From NCBI RefSeq assembly GCF_000369405.1, contig NZ_KB849994.1, positions 180,413 to 244,412 on the forward strand: a DNA stretch of 64,000 bases. The letters run 5' to 3'. Source of the DNA: Acinetobacter sp. ANC 3929. Its GTDB lineage: Bacteria; Pseudomonadota; Gammaproteobacteria; Pseudomonadales; Moraxellaceae. A program made the position numbers and the translations under genes. Of this stretch, positions 36,086-45,625 are shown piece after piece. The notes beneath the pieces are model-generated. The model was not told where the DNA came from and did not search any database. It saw nothing but the letters and a program-made list of their open reading frames with translations. Position 1 is the first letter of the stretch. Every line of letters starts with the position of its first letter.

Positions 36086-37465
36086 ATGAATCTGCTACTT
36101 ATCGGTGTGTTATTAGCCCTTGTGGCAATTGCATATCAAATCGGGCTGAGTAAAAGCCGTAACCTAGCAGGTAAGGGAAATAACTCAGCAACACTACATT
36201 CTCGTCCAGGATATTATGGGGCGTTGGTTGCTTTGTGGTGTGGTATTCCTGCTTTTTTAATTTTGATTATTTGGAACTTGGTTGAACCAAGTATTTTGCA
36301 ACATATTATTTTCAATAATATTCCTGCATCTGTAAGTTCGACCTTAGATGCGGCAGGCCGTGATGTTTTGACCAGTCGAGTGCAAGCAATTGCATCTGGT
36401 TTCGGGGTAACAGATCAGCCAGCAGCATATGAAGTTGCAGCAGCACAACAATTGGCTAAATTCCAGACCATTGGCTCTTTTGCAAAACTTGCAGTGGTGA
36501 TTAGTGCTGGACTGGCTGGTTTAGTTTGGGCAAAGCGTCATGTTAGCCAACAATTTCGTGCACGTAACCAAGTCGAAAAAACCATTAATGTTGCTTTGAT
36601 TTTGTGTTCTGGTGTCGCAATCCTAACAACAATCGGTATTGTTTTATCGATGTTAAGAGAAGCGTTACACTTTTTCCATTTTGTTAGTCCAGTTGATTTC
36701 TTCTTTGGTACTGAATGGAATCCAGGTTTTAGCACTTCAGGAAATGCAGAAGGTAGTTACGGCATCTTACCTCTGATCTGGGGAACCTTAATGGTCAGTG
36801 GTATCGCATTATTGGTTGCAGTGCCGATTGGCTTGTTGGTTGCGATTTATTTGGCTGAATATGCATCGCCAAGGTTGCGTTCTTGGGCAAAACCTGTGAT
36901 TGAAGTTTTGGCAGGGATTCCAACGATCGTTTATGGTGTATTTGCCTTAATGGTCATTGGTCCATTCTTCAAAATGGTGGGTGAGAGTGTTGGTATCAAT
37001 ATTAATGCGACCAGCGCACTCACAGCAGGTTTTGTGATGGGTATTATGATTATCCCATTCGTTTCCTCATTGTCCGACGACATCATTACTCAGGTGCCTC
37101 GTGCGTTACGTGATGGTTCTTTGGGCTTAGGTGCAACTAAATCAGAAACTATTCGTCAAGTCGTTCTACCAGCTGCTCTACCAGGGATCACAGGTGCATT
37201 TTTGCTTGCAGTATCCCGTGCAGTGGGGGAAACCATGATTGTGGTACTTGCAGCAGGGAACAGTCCATTATTGCATGCAAATCCATTTGAAGCAGTTTCG
37301 ACAGTAACCGTAACGATTGTGAAGCAGTTAACGGGGGATACTGATTTTGCGAGTCCGCAAGCACTTGTGGCATTTGCCCTTGGTTTAACGCTGTTTGTGA
37401 TTACTTTGGGTCTAAACATTATTGCACTGTACATCGTGCGTAAATATCGTGAGCAATACGAATGA
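36086..37465 (+). CDS. pstC: Phosphate ABC transporter permease PstC
   Basis: A 459-residue inner-membrane permease. The N-terminal half has extra helices and a periplasmic loop compared with the 319-residue E. coli PstC; the C-terminal half has the binding-protein-dependent permease domain with LWGTLMVSGIALLVAVPIGL, and the EAA loop DGSLGLGATKSETIRQVVLPAALPGI (contact with the ATPase). It overlaps pstA by four bases (ATGA). Works with PstA, PstB and PstS in high-affinity phosphate uptake. Confidence 0.95.
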   Translation: MNLLLIGVLLALVAIAYQIGLSKSRNLAGKGNNSATLHSRPGYYGALVALWCGIPAFLILIIWNLVEPSILQHIIFNNIPASVSSTLDAAGRDVLTSRVQAIASGFGVTDQPAAYEVAAAQQLAKFQTIGSFAKLAVVISAGLAGLVWAKRHVSQQFRARNQVEKTINVALILCSGVAILTTIGIVLSMLREALHFFHFVSPVDFFFGTEWNPGFSTSGNAEGSYGILPLIWGTLMVSGIALLVAVPIGLLVAIYLAEYASPRLRSWAKPVIEVLAGIPTIVYGVFALMVIGPFFKMVGESVGININATSALTAGFVMGIMIIPFVSSLSDDIITQVPRALRDGSLGLGATKSETIRQVVLPAALPGITGAFLLAVSRAVGETMIVVLAAGNSPLLHANPFEAVSTVTVTIVKQLTGDTDFASPQALVAFALGLTLFVITLGLNIIALYIVRKYREQYE

Positions 37466-38856
37466 GTTCATCAAATACATCTCCTCTGGATCCAAACCTA
37501 TTGGATCCTCAAGTAGCTGCTGAACAACGCGAGCAGCGTAAAAGAAAGATTCAAAGCTCTTTGGCCAAGCGTCACCGTAAAGAAAAAACGTTCCGCTTTG
37601 CAGGTATCTCGGCAGTTGTTATTGCTCTGGCATTTGTTGCCTTACTATTTGGCAGTATTTTGGCGAAAGGTCTGCCTTCTTTTTGGCAAAGCAGCGTGAC
37701 CGTTCCTGTTTATTTTGATCCAGCAATTATCAATGTCGGTGCGAAGCCAAAACAAACAGCAGGTGAAACCCCAGCTCATTTTGAAGAGCGCATGGTGGCT
37801 TGGCAAACTGAAATGGGGATGGTGGATTGGGATGCTTTGATCGTAAATGGGATTGTTGCTAAAAATAAAGCACTAGAGTCTCAGCGTGATTATCTGAGCA
37901 GTTTATATACCAGTTCTGAAGCATACCGTTTACGTGATATGGTGCTTAAAAATCCTGCGCTGATTGGAAGCAAGCAAGAGATCAAATTCTTAGCCGATGC
38001 CAATGTTGATGTATGGTTAGCTGGTAATATTGACCGTAGTTTACCAGACGATCAGCAACAACTTGAACCAGAAGTACGTCAACTTGCAGATCAGTTAAAA
38101 GCAGAAGGAATTATTAAAAGTACCTTCAATACCAACTTGTTCTTTAGTCCGGACTCTCGTAGTTCACCTGCAACAAGTGGTTTAGCTGGTGCATTTATGG
38201 GTTCATTATTCATGATGATGATCGTGATTGTGATCTCGATTCCAATTGGTGTTGCGAGTGCAATCTATCTTGAAGAGTTTGCGCCAAAGAACATGATGAC
38301 GGACATTATTGAAGTCAACATTAACAACTTGGCAGCAGTTCCTTCGATTGTATTTGGTTTATTGGGTGCGGCGATCTTTATTGGTTGGATGCAATTGCCA
38401 TTATCTGCACCATTAGTGGGTGGTTTAGTACTCAGCTTAATGACTCTCCCAACCGTGATTATTACCACACGTGCATCGTTAAAAGCAGTACCTCCTTCGA
38501 TTCGTCAGGCTGCTTTAGGTCTTGGGGCATCAAAGGTACAAACCATTTTCCATCACGTATTGCCACTGGCATTACCCGGCATTATGACAGGTGCAATCAT
38601 TGGGGTTGCACATGCACTGGGTGAAACTGCTCCATTACTTTTAATCGGAATGAGTGCTTTCGTGGCAAGCGTACCGACGACACCACTTGATCAAGCGACA
38701 GCGTTGCCAGTACAGGTTTATTTATGGCAAGGTAATGAATTACGTAACTTCTTTGAAGGACGTACTGCCGCTGCGATTATTGTTTTACTGGCATTAATGA
38801 TTGGTTTGAACAGCCTTGCTATTTGGCTCCGTAAGAAATTTGAAGTGCGTTGGTAA
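37462..38856 (+). CDS. pstA: Phosphate ABC transporter permease PstA
   Basis: A 464-residue partner permease. A cytoplasmic basic N-terminus and one helix are followed by a long periplasmic segment (about 75-235), which the 296-residue E. coli PstA lacks, then the permease domain with [36 protein letters not shown] and the EAA loop [27 protein letters not shown] (split here as a conserved A-LGLGAS core followed by LPLALPG). The start overlaps the end of pstC and pstB follows, so all are coupled. Confidence 0.95.
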   Translation: MSSSNTSPLDPNLLDPQVAAEQREQRKRKIQSSLAKRHRKEKTFRFAGISAVVIALAFVALLFGSILAKGLPSFWQSSVTVPVYFDPAIINVGAKPKQTAGETPAHFEERMVAWQTEMGMVDWDALIVNGIVAKNKALESQRDYLSSLYTSSEAYRLRDMVLKNPALIGSKQEIKFLADANVDVWLAGNIDRSLPDDQQQLEPEVRQLADQLKAEGIIKSTFNTNLFFSPDSRSSPATSGLAGAFMGSLFMMMIVIVISIPIGVASAIYLEEFAPKNMMTDIIEVNINNLAAVPSIVFGLLGAAIFIGWMQLPLSAPLVGGLVLSLMTLPTVIITTRASLKAVPPSIRQAALGLGASKVQTIFHHVLPLALPGIMTGAIIGVAHALGETAPLLLIGMSAFVASVPTTPLDQATALPVQVYLWQGNELRNFFEGRTAAAIIVLLALMIGLNSLAIWLRKKFEVRW

Positions 38857-38870
38857 TTGAGGAGAGTACA

Positions 38871-39785
38871 ATGAATACGATTGATATTATGAACGCCTTA
38901 GAAAAGGATAAATCAGTGAATCCACAGCAAAAAGAATTTACGTCATCTGAAGCGCAAGTTCAGCAATCAAATACTGCATTTGTCTCTCAGTTTGAAACGG
39001 CTTCATCAAATAAAAAGCCAAAGACAAGTGAAGTGAAAATCAGTACCAAGGATGTTCATGTTTATTATGGTGACTCTGAGGCGATCAAAGGGATTGACCT
39101 AGATGTTTACCAGAATGAAGTGATTGCGTTCATTGGCCCATCAGGTTGTGGTAAATCAACTTTCTTACGTACTTTAAATCGTATGAATGACACCATCGAT
39201 AGCTGCCGTGTGACAGGTAAGGTCACATTAGATAATCAAGATATTTATGATCCAAATCTTGATGTAGTGTTATTACGCGCACAAGTCGGTATGGTCTTCC
39301 AAAAGCCAAACCCATTCCCAAAATCAATTTTTGACAATGTTGCTTATGGTCCTAAATTACATGGTCTGGCACGTGATAAATATGATTTAGAAGAAATTGT
39401 TGAAAATAGTTTGCGTAAAGCAGGCTTATGGGATGAAGTAAAAGATCGTCTTAGCCAACCAGGTACAGGCTTATCAGGTGGTCAGCAACAACGTTTATGT
39501 ATCGCACGTACCATTGCGGTGAGTCCAGAAGTGATCTTGATGGATGAGCCATGTTCGGCACTCGATCCAATTGCAACTGCAAAAATTGAAGAGTTGATCT
39601 CAGAGTTGTCAGAACAATTCACCATTGCAATCGTAACCCACTCCATGCAGCAAGCAGCGCGTGTCTCTGACCGTACCGCTTACTTCCACTTGGGTGACTT
39701 GATTGAAGTGAACTCGACTGAAAAAGTCTTTACTCAACCTGATCATCAATTGACTGAAGCTTATATTACAGGCCGTTTTGGCTAA
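38871..39785 (+). CDS. pstB: Phosphate ABC transporter ATP-binding protein
   Basis: A 304-residue ATPase. After an unusually long N-terminal extension (about 60 residues, Gln/Ser-rich), it has Walker [10 protein letters not shown] (about 86-94), the Q-loop [21 protein letters not shown], the signature [16 protein letters not shown], Walker [14 protein letters not shown] and the H-loop [22 protein letters not shown] 38871 is chosen because GAGGAGAG lies just upstream. No phoU follows it here. Confidence 0.96.
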   Translation: MNTIDIMNALEKDKSVNPQQKEFTSSEAQVQQSNTAFVSQFETASSNKKPKTSEVKISTKDVHVYYGDSEAIKGIDLDVYQNEVIAFIGPSGCGKSTFLRTLNRMNDTIDSCRVTGKVTLDNQDIYDPNLDVVLLRAQVGMVFQKPNPFPKSIFDNVAYGPKLHGLARDKYDLEEIVENSLRKAGLWDEVKDRLSQPGTGLSGGQQQRLCIARTIAVSPEVILMDEPCSALDPIATAKIEELISELSEQFTIAIVTHSMQQAARVSDRTAYFHLGDLIEVNSTEKVFTQPDHQLTEAYITGRFG

Positions 39786-39800
39786 TTCTTACGGTGACAG

Positions 39801-39828
39801 AAAAAAGGGTCTTCGGGCTCTTTTTTTA
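39801..39828 (+). terminator. Weak terminator after pstB
   Basis: AAAAAAGGGTC and GGCTCTTTTTTT arms pair partly by G-U around a TTCG loop, followed by a T-run. Confidence 0.65.
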
Positions 39829-39931
39829 TATATAAATGAAAATGAATCTATTTTGCAAAATCGCTATTGAATTTTTATTGATCAGACCACATCTTAGATC
39901 AATAACGCCGAACTTATAGAGCACATACTTC

Positions 39932-40894
39932 ATGTTATTCCATTTACCTAAGTTTCCTGCTGAAATTCGTATTAGTCATTTAAATGCGCGTGTGAATGAA
40001 CAAAGAAAAAGAATTGCGCAAACGACAGCATCTCGTTTGGAGTTATTGCAACTTGTTCAACAACTTGGCAAAGAAGCCAAGATCCGTAAAAAGAATGATC
40101 AAAAAATCTATGTCCTCGACTTTAAAGGGGATGTTCAAGCCTCTGCGGTAGATACCATTCGAGAAGAAATTACCCTAATTCTAGCGACTGCTAAAGCAGG
40201 GCATGACCGTGTCGTGGTCCGTTTAGAAAGTCCAGGTGGCATGGTGCATGGTTATGGTCTTGCAGCGGCTCAATTGGTACGTTTACGCGATGCCGGTTTT
40301 AACGTCACCATCTGCGTCGATAAAGTCGCAGCGAGTGGTGGATATATGATGGCATGTATTGCCAGCGAAATTATTTCTGCGCCGTTTGCTGTGGTGGGTT
40401 CGATTGGTGTGGTTGCACAAGTACCCAACTTTAATCGTTTGTTAAAGCAACATAATGTTGATTTTGAATTATATACCGCAGGTGAATATAAGCGTACCGT
40501 CACCATGTTTGGTGAAAATACACCAGAAGGTAAGGCAAAGTTTGAAGAAGAATTGCAGCAAACACATTCTTTATTTAAACACTTTGTTGAGAAATATCGC
40601 CCACAACTGGATATTACAAAAGTAGCAACAGGCGAGCATTGGTATGGTGAAGATGCACGTGAGCTGAACTTGGTTGATAAGTTACAAACCTCAGATGAGT
40701 ATTTATTAAGCCTGTTACCAAAGCATGATATTTATGTGATTAATACCCGTAAACGTCCAACATTTGGAGAAAAATTGGGCTTACAAGCTGCACAAATGGC
40801 AGAGAGTCTCATTCCAACCGTATTAGGTAAAATTACCGATACTCTTGCCAAAGCCAATAGCACTTTGGTGCAAATGCGTGATCCTAAATTTTAA
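39932..40894 (+). CDS. sohB: SohB-type S49 peptidase
   Basis: A 320-residue member of the SppA/SohB serine protease family: IYVLDFKGDVQASAVDTIREEITLIL, VVVRLESPGGMVHGYGLAAAQL, the catalytic serine in CVDKVAASGGYMMACIA, VGSIGVVAQVPNF, and the likely lysine in ENTPEGKAKFEEELQ. In E. coli SohB the N-terminus is a membrane anchor; here the N-terminal 60 residues are basic and amphipathic with no obvious hydrophobic helix. It probably acts in periplasmic or membrane protein quality control, but its location is unclear. Confidence 0.88.
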   Translation: MLFHLPKFPAEIRISHLNARVNEQRKRIAQTTASRLELLQLVQQLGKEAKIRKKNDQKIYVLDFKGDVQASAVDTIREEITLILATAKAGHDRVVVRLESPGGMVHGYGLAAAQLVRLRDAGFNVTICVDKVAASGGYMMACIASEIISAPFAVVGSIGVVAQVPNFNRLLKQHNVDFELYTAGEYKRTVTMFGENTPEGKAKFEEELQQTHSLFKHFVEKYRPQLDITKVATGEHWYGEDARELNLVDKLQTSDEYLLSLLPKHDIYVINTRKRPTFGEKLGLQAAQMAESLIPTVLGKITDTLAKANSTLVQMRDPKF

Positions 40895-40918
40895 GCATTT
40901 GGATTCAACTGTTCTGTT

Positions 40919-40947
40919 AAAAAAACCAGCCTATATGGCTGGTTTTT
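40919..40947 (+). terminator. Terminator of sohB
   Basis: AAAAACCAGCC and GGCTGGTTTTT arms flank a 5-base loop, 25 bases after the sohB stop. Confidence 0.92.
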
Positions 40948-41145
40948 CTTAGCTATGTTTTTGATTTTGATTATAGATAGGAGTTGGTTTTAAACATTTG
41001 GTCAATTTAACAAACATGACAAAACTTCTGATAGAAGAGATTGTAGTCATATCAATCATTTGATATTTTATTTGCAAGATGAATTACTTAATTATTCATT
41101 AATCTAAAAATTATTTAAAAATATAATTGATAAGTGAGCATAAGA

Positions 41146-43290
41146 ATGACAAGAGTCGTTGTTTTTTCGAAGAAAAACTCGAATATTCTACAGGATGCCC
41201 AACTAAAAAGTGTGGTTTTAGACCAACCTTCAATTGTGCAAATTGGTGTAAATCAGGCGGAGATTAAGTCAATTATCAAACAAGGGAATGATCTTGTCAT
41301 AACACTAAAAAACGGTGAGAAAATTATTCTCAGCGATTTCTATACCGATACTAATCTAACGGAACATACCTTGGCCATTTCTAAAGCAGATGGTTCCTAT
41401 GCAGTTGCTGAATTTGATGATTCAGGCAAATTTGTACGTTATGCACCAGCCACATCACTGGCGCAATTTGCCTATACCGAGCCAGTTGCACAAGCGATGC
41501 CTGTTCAAAGCAGTGACAATGATCTAGGGATAAGTAAATCACAATTATGGAAAGTCGGCTTAGCTGCTTTGGTCGCGGAAGGGACATATTTGTGGGTCGT
41601 CAAAGATGACAATAAAGATGAAAAAAATAAGAGTGATATTCAGCCAATAGATATCACTCCACCCGCAATTAAAGCCACAATAGCAACGGATGATTCGCAA
41701 ACAATAACTGTAAAAACAGAGGCAAATGTTAGAATTGAAATTAAAGATTCAACTGGGAAAATACTTGCTACGGGACAAGCGGATGCTCAAGGAAATTATA
41801 CCTTTAAATTATCCCAGCCTTTGCCAGCAGGTGAAAAAGTTACGGTAACGGCAACTGACAGTGCTGGAAATGCAACTAAGAGTGAAGTTATTGGAAATAA
41901 AGATGTGACCGCACCTGATGCACCAATGGCACAATTGAATGCAGATGGTACGATTGTCTCTGGTAAGACTGAAGCGAATGCTAAAGTGTCGGTTTACGAT
42001 GCTGATGGAAAATTACTTGGTACGGTTACCGCAAATAAAGAAGGTCTATATTCAATTAAAGTTTCTCCACCCTTAACCAATGACAAGGGAGGAACGGTGA
42101 TTGCTGAAGATGCAGCAGGGAATAAATCTACTCCGTCGAAAGTCATTGCTGGAAAAGATACATTACCCCCTGACCAACCTTTAGTTGAGGTAAATAAAGA
42201 AGGGACTTCTATTCAAGGACGTGCTGAAGCCAACAGCAAAGTACAGATAAAAGATGCTGATGGAAAAGTGATCGGCAGTGGAACTGTAGATGCGCAAGGC
42301 AAATTTCAAATTACGCTTTCACACGCATTAACTGCAGATAAAAAAGCATCGATTATTATTGAGGATGCAGCAGGTAATAGTTCTAAGCCACTTGAGATTA
42401 CTGCAGGCAAAGATACCATTGCACCAGATAAAGCTTTAGTACAGATCAACGCGGCGGGTGACTCTGTTACAGGGACTGCCGAAGCCAACAGTAAGGTGGA
42501 AATTAGAAGTGCTAATGGAAAGACTGTGTTGGGTACAGGCACTGCGGATGCTGAAGGAAAATTTACGATTACACTATCACCTGTTTTGACGGATAAAAAT
42601 ATCGGCAAAGTTTATGTCGTTGATGCGGCAGGTAATCGCTCCGAGGCAACGGATGTAATTGGTACCAAAGACACTATTGCCCCAAATAGTCCAGTTCTGC
42701 AAAAAGTCACAGATGATGTCGGTGCGGTAAAAGGGATCATTGCAGCGGGGAGTGATACTGATGACAGTAAACCAAAGTTAGAGGGTATGGGCGAAGCAAA
42801 AGCTGTACTGACCATCTATGATAATGGGCAACCTATAGGGACTGTCACCGTAGGTGATAATGGAAACTGGAGTTTTGAAATTGCCAAAGACTTAGGATTA
42901 GGGCTACATAAAATTACTTTGACTCAGACTGATGCTGCTGGAAATATTAGCGAAGTGAGTAGTGCTTTTAGCTTTAATGTAGTGGCTCCTGCGGCGAAAG
43001 CCTCTTTGGTGGATTCAATTGATTTAGATGCTTTGCAAGCCAATCAAATCGAGCCGCCAGTCAATGAATCTGCAACGGCTGAAAAGTTAGGTGTAAATGA
43101 GTTGCTCACGCCTTCTAGCCAAACCTCAAACCAGCTGGATGAGGTTTTGAATCAATTGCTTGTTGGCCAAACGCCTGCAACAGTAGTGAGCATTTCAGGT
43201 AGTTCTGATTCAACCAATCTTGATTATGCACAAAGTATTAAAGCTGATCCATTAGATCAGCTTGCTGTGTTGCAACACTCTATTATTTAA
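41146..43290 (+). CDS. Short Bap-like protein with BapA-prefix domain and Ig-like repeats
   Basis: A 714-residue protein. The N-terminal 110 residues resemble the BapA/LapF prefix-like domain (IIKQGNDLVITLKNGEKIILSDFYTD, then AVAEFDDSGKFVRYAP), followed by a single hydrophobic segment (WKVGLAALVAEGTYLWVV) and five Ig-like repeats of about 85-105 residues, each with a TEANSKV/AEANAKV core and ending DAAGN. The tail carries LGVNELL and QLDEVLNQLL, like the C-termini of Bap-type adhesins. Such proteins in Acinetobacter are normally thousands of residues long, so this is a miniature. No type I secretion genes are adjacent. ATG 41146 is preferred to GTG 41134. Confidence 0.75.
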   Translation: MTRVVVFSKKNSNILQDAQLKSVVLDQPSIVQIGVNQAEIKSIIKQGNDLVITLKNGEKIILSDFYTDTNLTEHTLAISKADGSYAVAEFDDSGKFVRYAPATSLAQFAYTEPVAQAMPVQSSDNDLGISKSQLWKVGLAALVAEGTYLWVVKDDNKDEKNKSDIQPIDITPPAIKATIATDDSQTITVKTEANVRIEIKDSTGKILATGQADAQGNYTFKLSQPLPAGEKVTVTATDSAGNATKSEVIGNKDVTAPDAPMAQLNADGTIVSGKTEANAKVSVYDADGKLLGTVTANKEGLYSIKVSPPLTNDKGGTVIAEDAAGNKSTPSKVIAGKDTLPPDQPLVEVNKEGTSIQGRAEANSKVQIKDADGKVIGSGTVDAQGKFQITLSHALTADKKASIIIEDAAGNSSKPLEITAGKDTIAPDKALVQINAAGDSVTGTAEANSKVEIRSANGKTVLGTGTADAEGKFTITLSPVLTDKNIGKVYVVDAAGNRSEATDVIGTKDTIAPNSPVLQKVTDDVGAVKGIIAAGSDTDDSKPKLEGMGEAKAVLTIYDNGQPIGTVTVGDNGNWSFEIAKDLGLGLHKITLTQTDAAGNISEVSSAFSFNVVAPAAKASLVDSIDLDALQANQIEPPVNESATAEKLGVNELLTPSSQTSNQLDEVLNQLLVGQTPATVVSISGSSDSTNLDYAQSIKADPLDQLAVLQHSII

Positions 43291-43309
43291 TAGATATTCT
43301 GAACAATAG

Positions 43310-43337
43310 AACGCTTATTTTTGAATAAGCGTTTTTT
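43310..43337. terminator. Bidirectional terminator overlapping the yjdF-like stop
   Basis: AACGCTTATT and AATAAGCGTT arms around a TTTG loop are followed by T. It ends the Bap-like gene and contains the last codons of the opposite DUF2238 gene. Confidence 0.85.
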
Positions 43338-43953
43338 CTTTGATGAGTTGGATAAAACCAATCAGAATTGCTCCAACTGTAGCGAGGAACATGTCTTTAT
43401 GAGCATCCCAAATATCACCTTGTTGGCCATTATAGTTCTCTGCATCTTCAGGTGATAAGCTGATGGCAATCCACCATTCGATCAATTCATAGAACATACT
43501 CGATGCCATGACAAATTGAATAACAAGTAAGAATAAGGTAAATGGTTTGGCAGAGGGTAACCAGACTTGAAAACAACGATAAAAGAACGGATAGAGCAGT
43601 AAACCATAAGCAAAATGAACCAGCCGATCATACATATTGCGTGACCAGCCCATAGTTTGATTAAGATCAAAGTGAAACAGATGTTCAATCCATTCATTAT
43701 ATGGAACATATGAATAGAGAAAATGTGCACCTAGAATATGAATCAAAAGAAAACCAAGGTAGAGGCAAAAACTATAAAAATTAATGCCGATCTTCTTCAT
43801 GACGACAATTAAGGCAATCAGCATCAATGCTGTACCGGCTTGATGTAATAAATAAGATTCAAATTCAAGCGGTTCAATACTTGCTAGCGCGACGATCAGT
43901 AGCAGAATAGCCAGTGCAATATAATGTTTTAAAGTCAGTTGTTTTTCGATCAT
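43315..43953 (-). CDS. DUF2238 (YjdF-type) membrane protein
   Basis: A 212-residue integral membrane protein with about six hydrophobic helices. Motifs of DUF2238/YjdF are visible: YDRLVHFAYGLLLYPF (with conserved Asp and His) and MFYELIEWWIAISLSPEDAENYNGQQGDIWDAHKDM near the C-terminus. Function unknown in the family. Its 3' end lies inside the terminator shared with the Bap-like gene. A lipoprotein gene precedes it on the same strand, 38 bases away, so they may be co-transcribed. Confidence 0.85.
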   Translation of the reverse strand: MIEKQLTLKHYIALAILLLIVALASIEPLEFESYLLHQAGTALMLIALIVVMKKIGINFYSFCLYLGFLLIHILGAHFLYSYVPYNEWIEHLFHFDLNQTMGWSRNMYDRLVHFAYGLLLYPFFYRCFQVWLPSAKPFTLFLLVIQFVMASSMFYELIEWWIAISLSPEDAENYNGQQGDIWDAHKDMFLATVGAILIGFIQLIKEKTLIQK

Positions 43954-43991
43954 GCTGTATCCTAAATACAGTCAGGCAAATGTTATTGATC

Positions 43992-44342
43992 TTACTCGGT
44001 TGTTCCTAAAGCGATTGTTTCTTTAGTTGCAGAGATACCGCCGAGTGCCTGACAAGCTTGTTTATATAATTGATATTTTTGTTGTACAACTTCATCAAGT
44101 GGAATGTCAAAGAGATCTTCACCATTTTTATATTGTTCAATATAGTTTGCGGCTTTCTCTTTATTGGCTGCCAATGACTGTTGATAAAAATTTGACATAG
44201 AAGAGGTGGCTAACTCATTGGATTCAATATTATTACATTGAAAACTCTGTAGCACTTTTTCAGCGCGTTTTACTTCATTTGATTTTCCAAAGATGCAACC
44301 TGTTAAGCTCACGGTGGCAATGAGTAAGTACAAAAGCTTCAT
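43992..44342 (-). CDS. Small uncharacterised lipoprotein
   Basis: A 116-residue predicted lipoprotein: MKLLYLLIATVSLTGC signal with lipobox LTGC, then a mostly helical, charged domain containing two further cysteines (SFQCNN and KQACQAL), which could form a disulphide in the periplasm. No family recognised. ATG 44342 is chosen over an in-frame TTG six bases upstream. Likely co-transcribed with the DUF2238 gene. Confidence 0.72.
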   Translation of the reverse strand: MKLLYLLIATVSLTGCIFGKSNEVKRAEKVLQSFQCNNIESNELATSSMSNFYQQSLAANKEKAANYIEQYKNGEDLFDIPLDEVVQQKYQLYKQACQALGGISATKETIALGTTE

Positions 44343-44672
44343 GATCAATAAAGTAGAATTTTAAAGGACGTATTATTGTATATATGATTCATTTTATAAA
44401 TTCATTATTTATGTCTAACACGATAAAATTTAATCTTTTTTCAATGTGATGATTTTATTGGACAAAAAATAAATAAGATAATTATGCAAAATAGGAAATT
44501 GAGCAGAGCGAAATCGGTGCTCGTTTATCTTTACTTGATGTTGCAAATCGTCATTGTTGGCGAAAATGAGAGGAGCGCATGGATACCTTAGAGAAGGTAA
44601 AATATTCAATCGGTTGATATAAAATGATTTTTAACGTTATGCTAAAGAGGGTGGGCATCAAAACAACGAGTT
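44343..44672. other. Intergenic region without a convincing gene
   Basis: 330 AT-rich bases lie between divergent genes. A 35-codon frame at 44484-44591 (starting MQNRKLSRAK) is present but has a poor ribosome binding site and no recognisable pattern. GAGC and GCTC repeats at about 44501-44522 could form a small hairpin. I see no promoter that I can call with confidence. Confidence 0.4.
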
Positions 44673-45080
44673 ATGTACATTAAGCACATTTTTTTATTCT
44701 GTTTTCTAGTTAGTTTATCACTTGGGTCTTATGCGGATGACTATGATTTTTTTGCAGAGTATGAGCCAGAAGACACAGAACAAATGTTTGATTCAGCCTA
44801 TCCACAGACCAAAACAGAATATTCTGTTCTGCATAATATGTTTTTTCAGAATGAACGTTGGCGCGTCTATAACTATACAGCGTATCAAACCAATCAGTTT
44901 AATCATAAAATGCTGACGGGGGACACCACCAGTCTTTCACTGGATGATTTCTCGATTTCAGTGGGCTACGGCATGATGTATCAGTTGAACCAGACCAACC
45001 GAATAGGTTATGAATATCTATCCAGTTTCCCCTTTGATCGGGGGCAATTAATTCGATTTTTCTGGTTACGTATTTTTTAA
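44673..45080 (+). CDS. Exported small beta-barrel-like protein
   Basis: A 135-residue protein with a signal peptide (LFCFLVSLSLGSYA, cleavage near YA-DDY), an acidic stretch (FFAEYEPEDTEQMFD), then a segment of alternating polar and aromatic residues ending in LIRFFWLRIF. A terminal phenylalanine after alternating residues is common in outer-membrane barrel strands, but the protein is short. Function unknown. Its stop codon overlaps that of the convergent rsmD by three bases. Confidence 0.6.
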   Translation: MYIKHIFLFCFLVSLSLGSYADDYDFFAEYEPEDTEQMFDSAYPQTKTEYSVLHNMFFQNERWRVYNYTAYQTNQFNHKMLTGDTTSLSLDDFSISVGYGMMYQLNQTNRIGYEYLSSFPFDRGQLIRFFWLRIF

Positions 45081-45625
45081 CTGGTTTTTTGATATAACCC
45101 AGCTCGTACGATCCCTGCTTTGGTTTCTTTAATTTTCTGCCATGTACTTGGCAATTTCAGTTGAGATAAGTCTCGATCTGCTTCGACATAGATAAAGGCA
45201 TTGTTGCTGATCATCGGGTCAGCGAGTTCGGCAAGTTCTTGCCATAAATCCAGACTATAAGGTGGGTCGAGAAATACCAGATCAAACGCCGTGTTTAACT
45301 GCTTTAATATTTGCTGTGCTGTAGCAACATGTAATTGGCAATTCTCAGCTTTTAACAGTTGAATATTGTCTTTTAAAAAGCGTGCTTGGGTTTGATTCGG
45401 TTCAATCATCACAACATTGGCCGCACCACGAGAAAGGGCTTCAAACCCCAACGCGCCTGAGCCTGTGCATAAGTCTAGGACCTGTGCATTTTGAATATCC
45501 CACATCAACCAATTGAATAAGGTTTCACGGACACGGTCCGGGGTGGGACGTAAGCCATCGATACTTGCAAAGGGCAGAGTACGACGCTTCCATTCACCAC
45601 CAATAATACGTAATTGATTTTTCAT
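45077..45625 (-). CDS. rsmD: 16S rRNA (guanine-966-N2)-methyltransferase
   Basis: An AdoMet-dependent methyltransferase (182 residues) that modifies G966 of 16S rRNA. It shows RIIGGEWKRRTLPF at the N-terminus, RPTPDRVRETLFNWL, the AdoMet-binding VLDLCTGSGALGFEALSRGA, and the catalytic DPPY in VFLDPPYSLD. It shares one base with the upstream mrdA stop (TAATG), so the two are translationally coupled. Confidence 0.94.
   Translation of the reverse strand: MKNQLRIIGGEWKRRTLPFASIDGLRPTPDRVRETLFNWLMWDIQNAQVLDLCTGSGALGFEALSRGAANVVMIEPNQTQARFLKDNIQLLKAENCQLHVATAQQILKQLNTAFDLVFLDPPYSLDLWQELAELADPMISNNAFIYVEADRDLSQLKLPSTWQKIKETKAGIVRAGLYQKTS

Noticed and set aside
44484..44591. 35-codon frame (starting MQNRKLSRAK) upstream of the exported protein at 44673
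   Set aside because: Weak ribosome binding site and no recognisable features; too little to call a gene.
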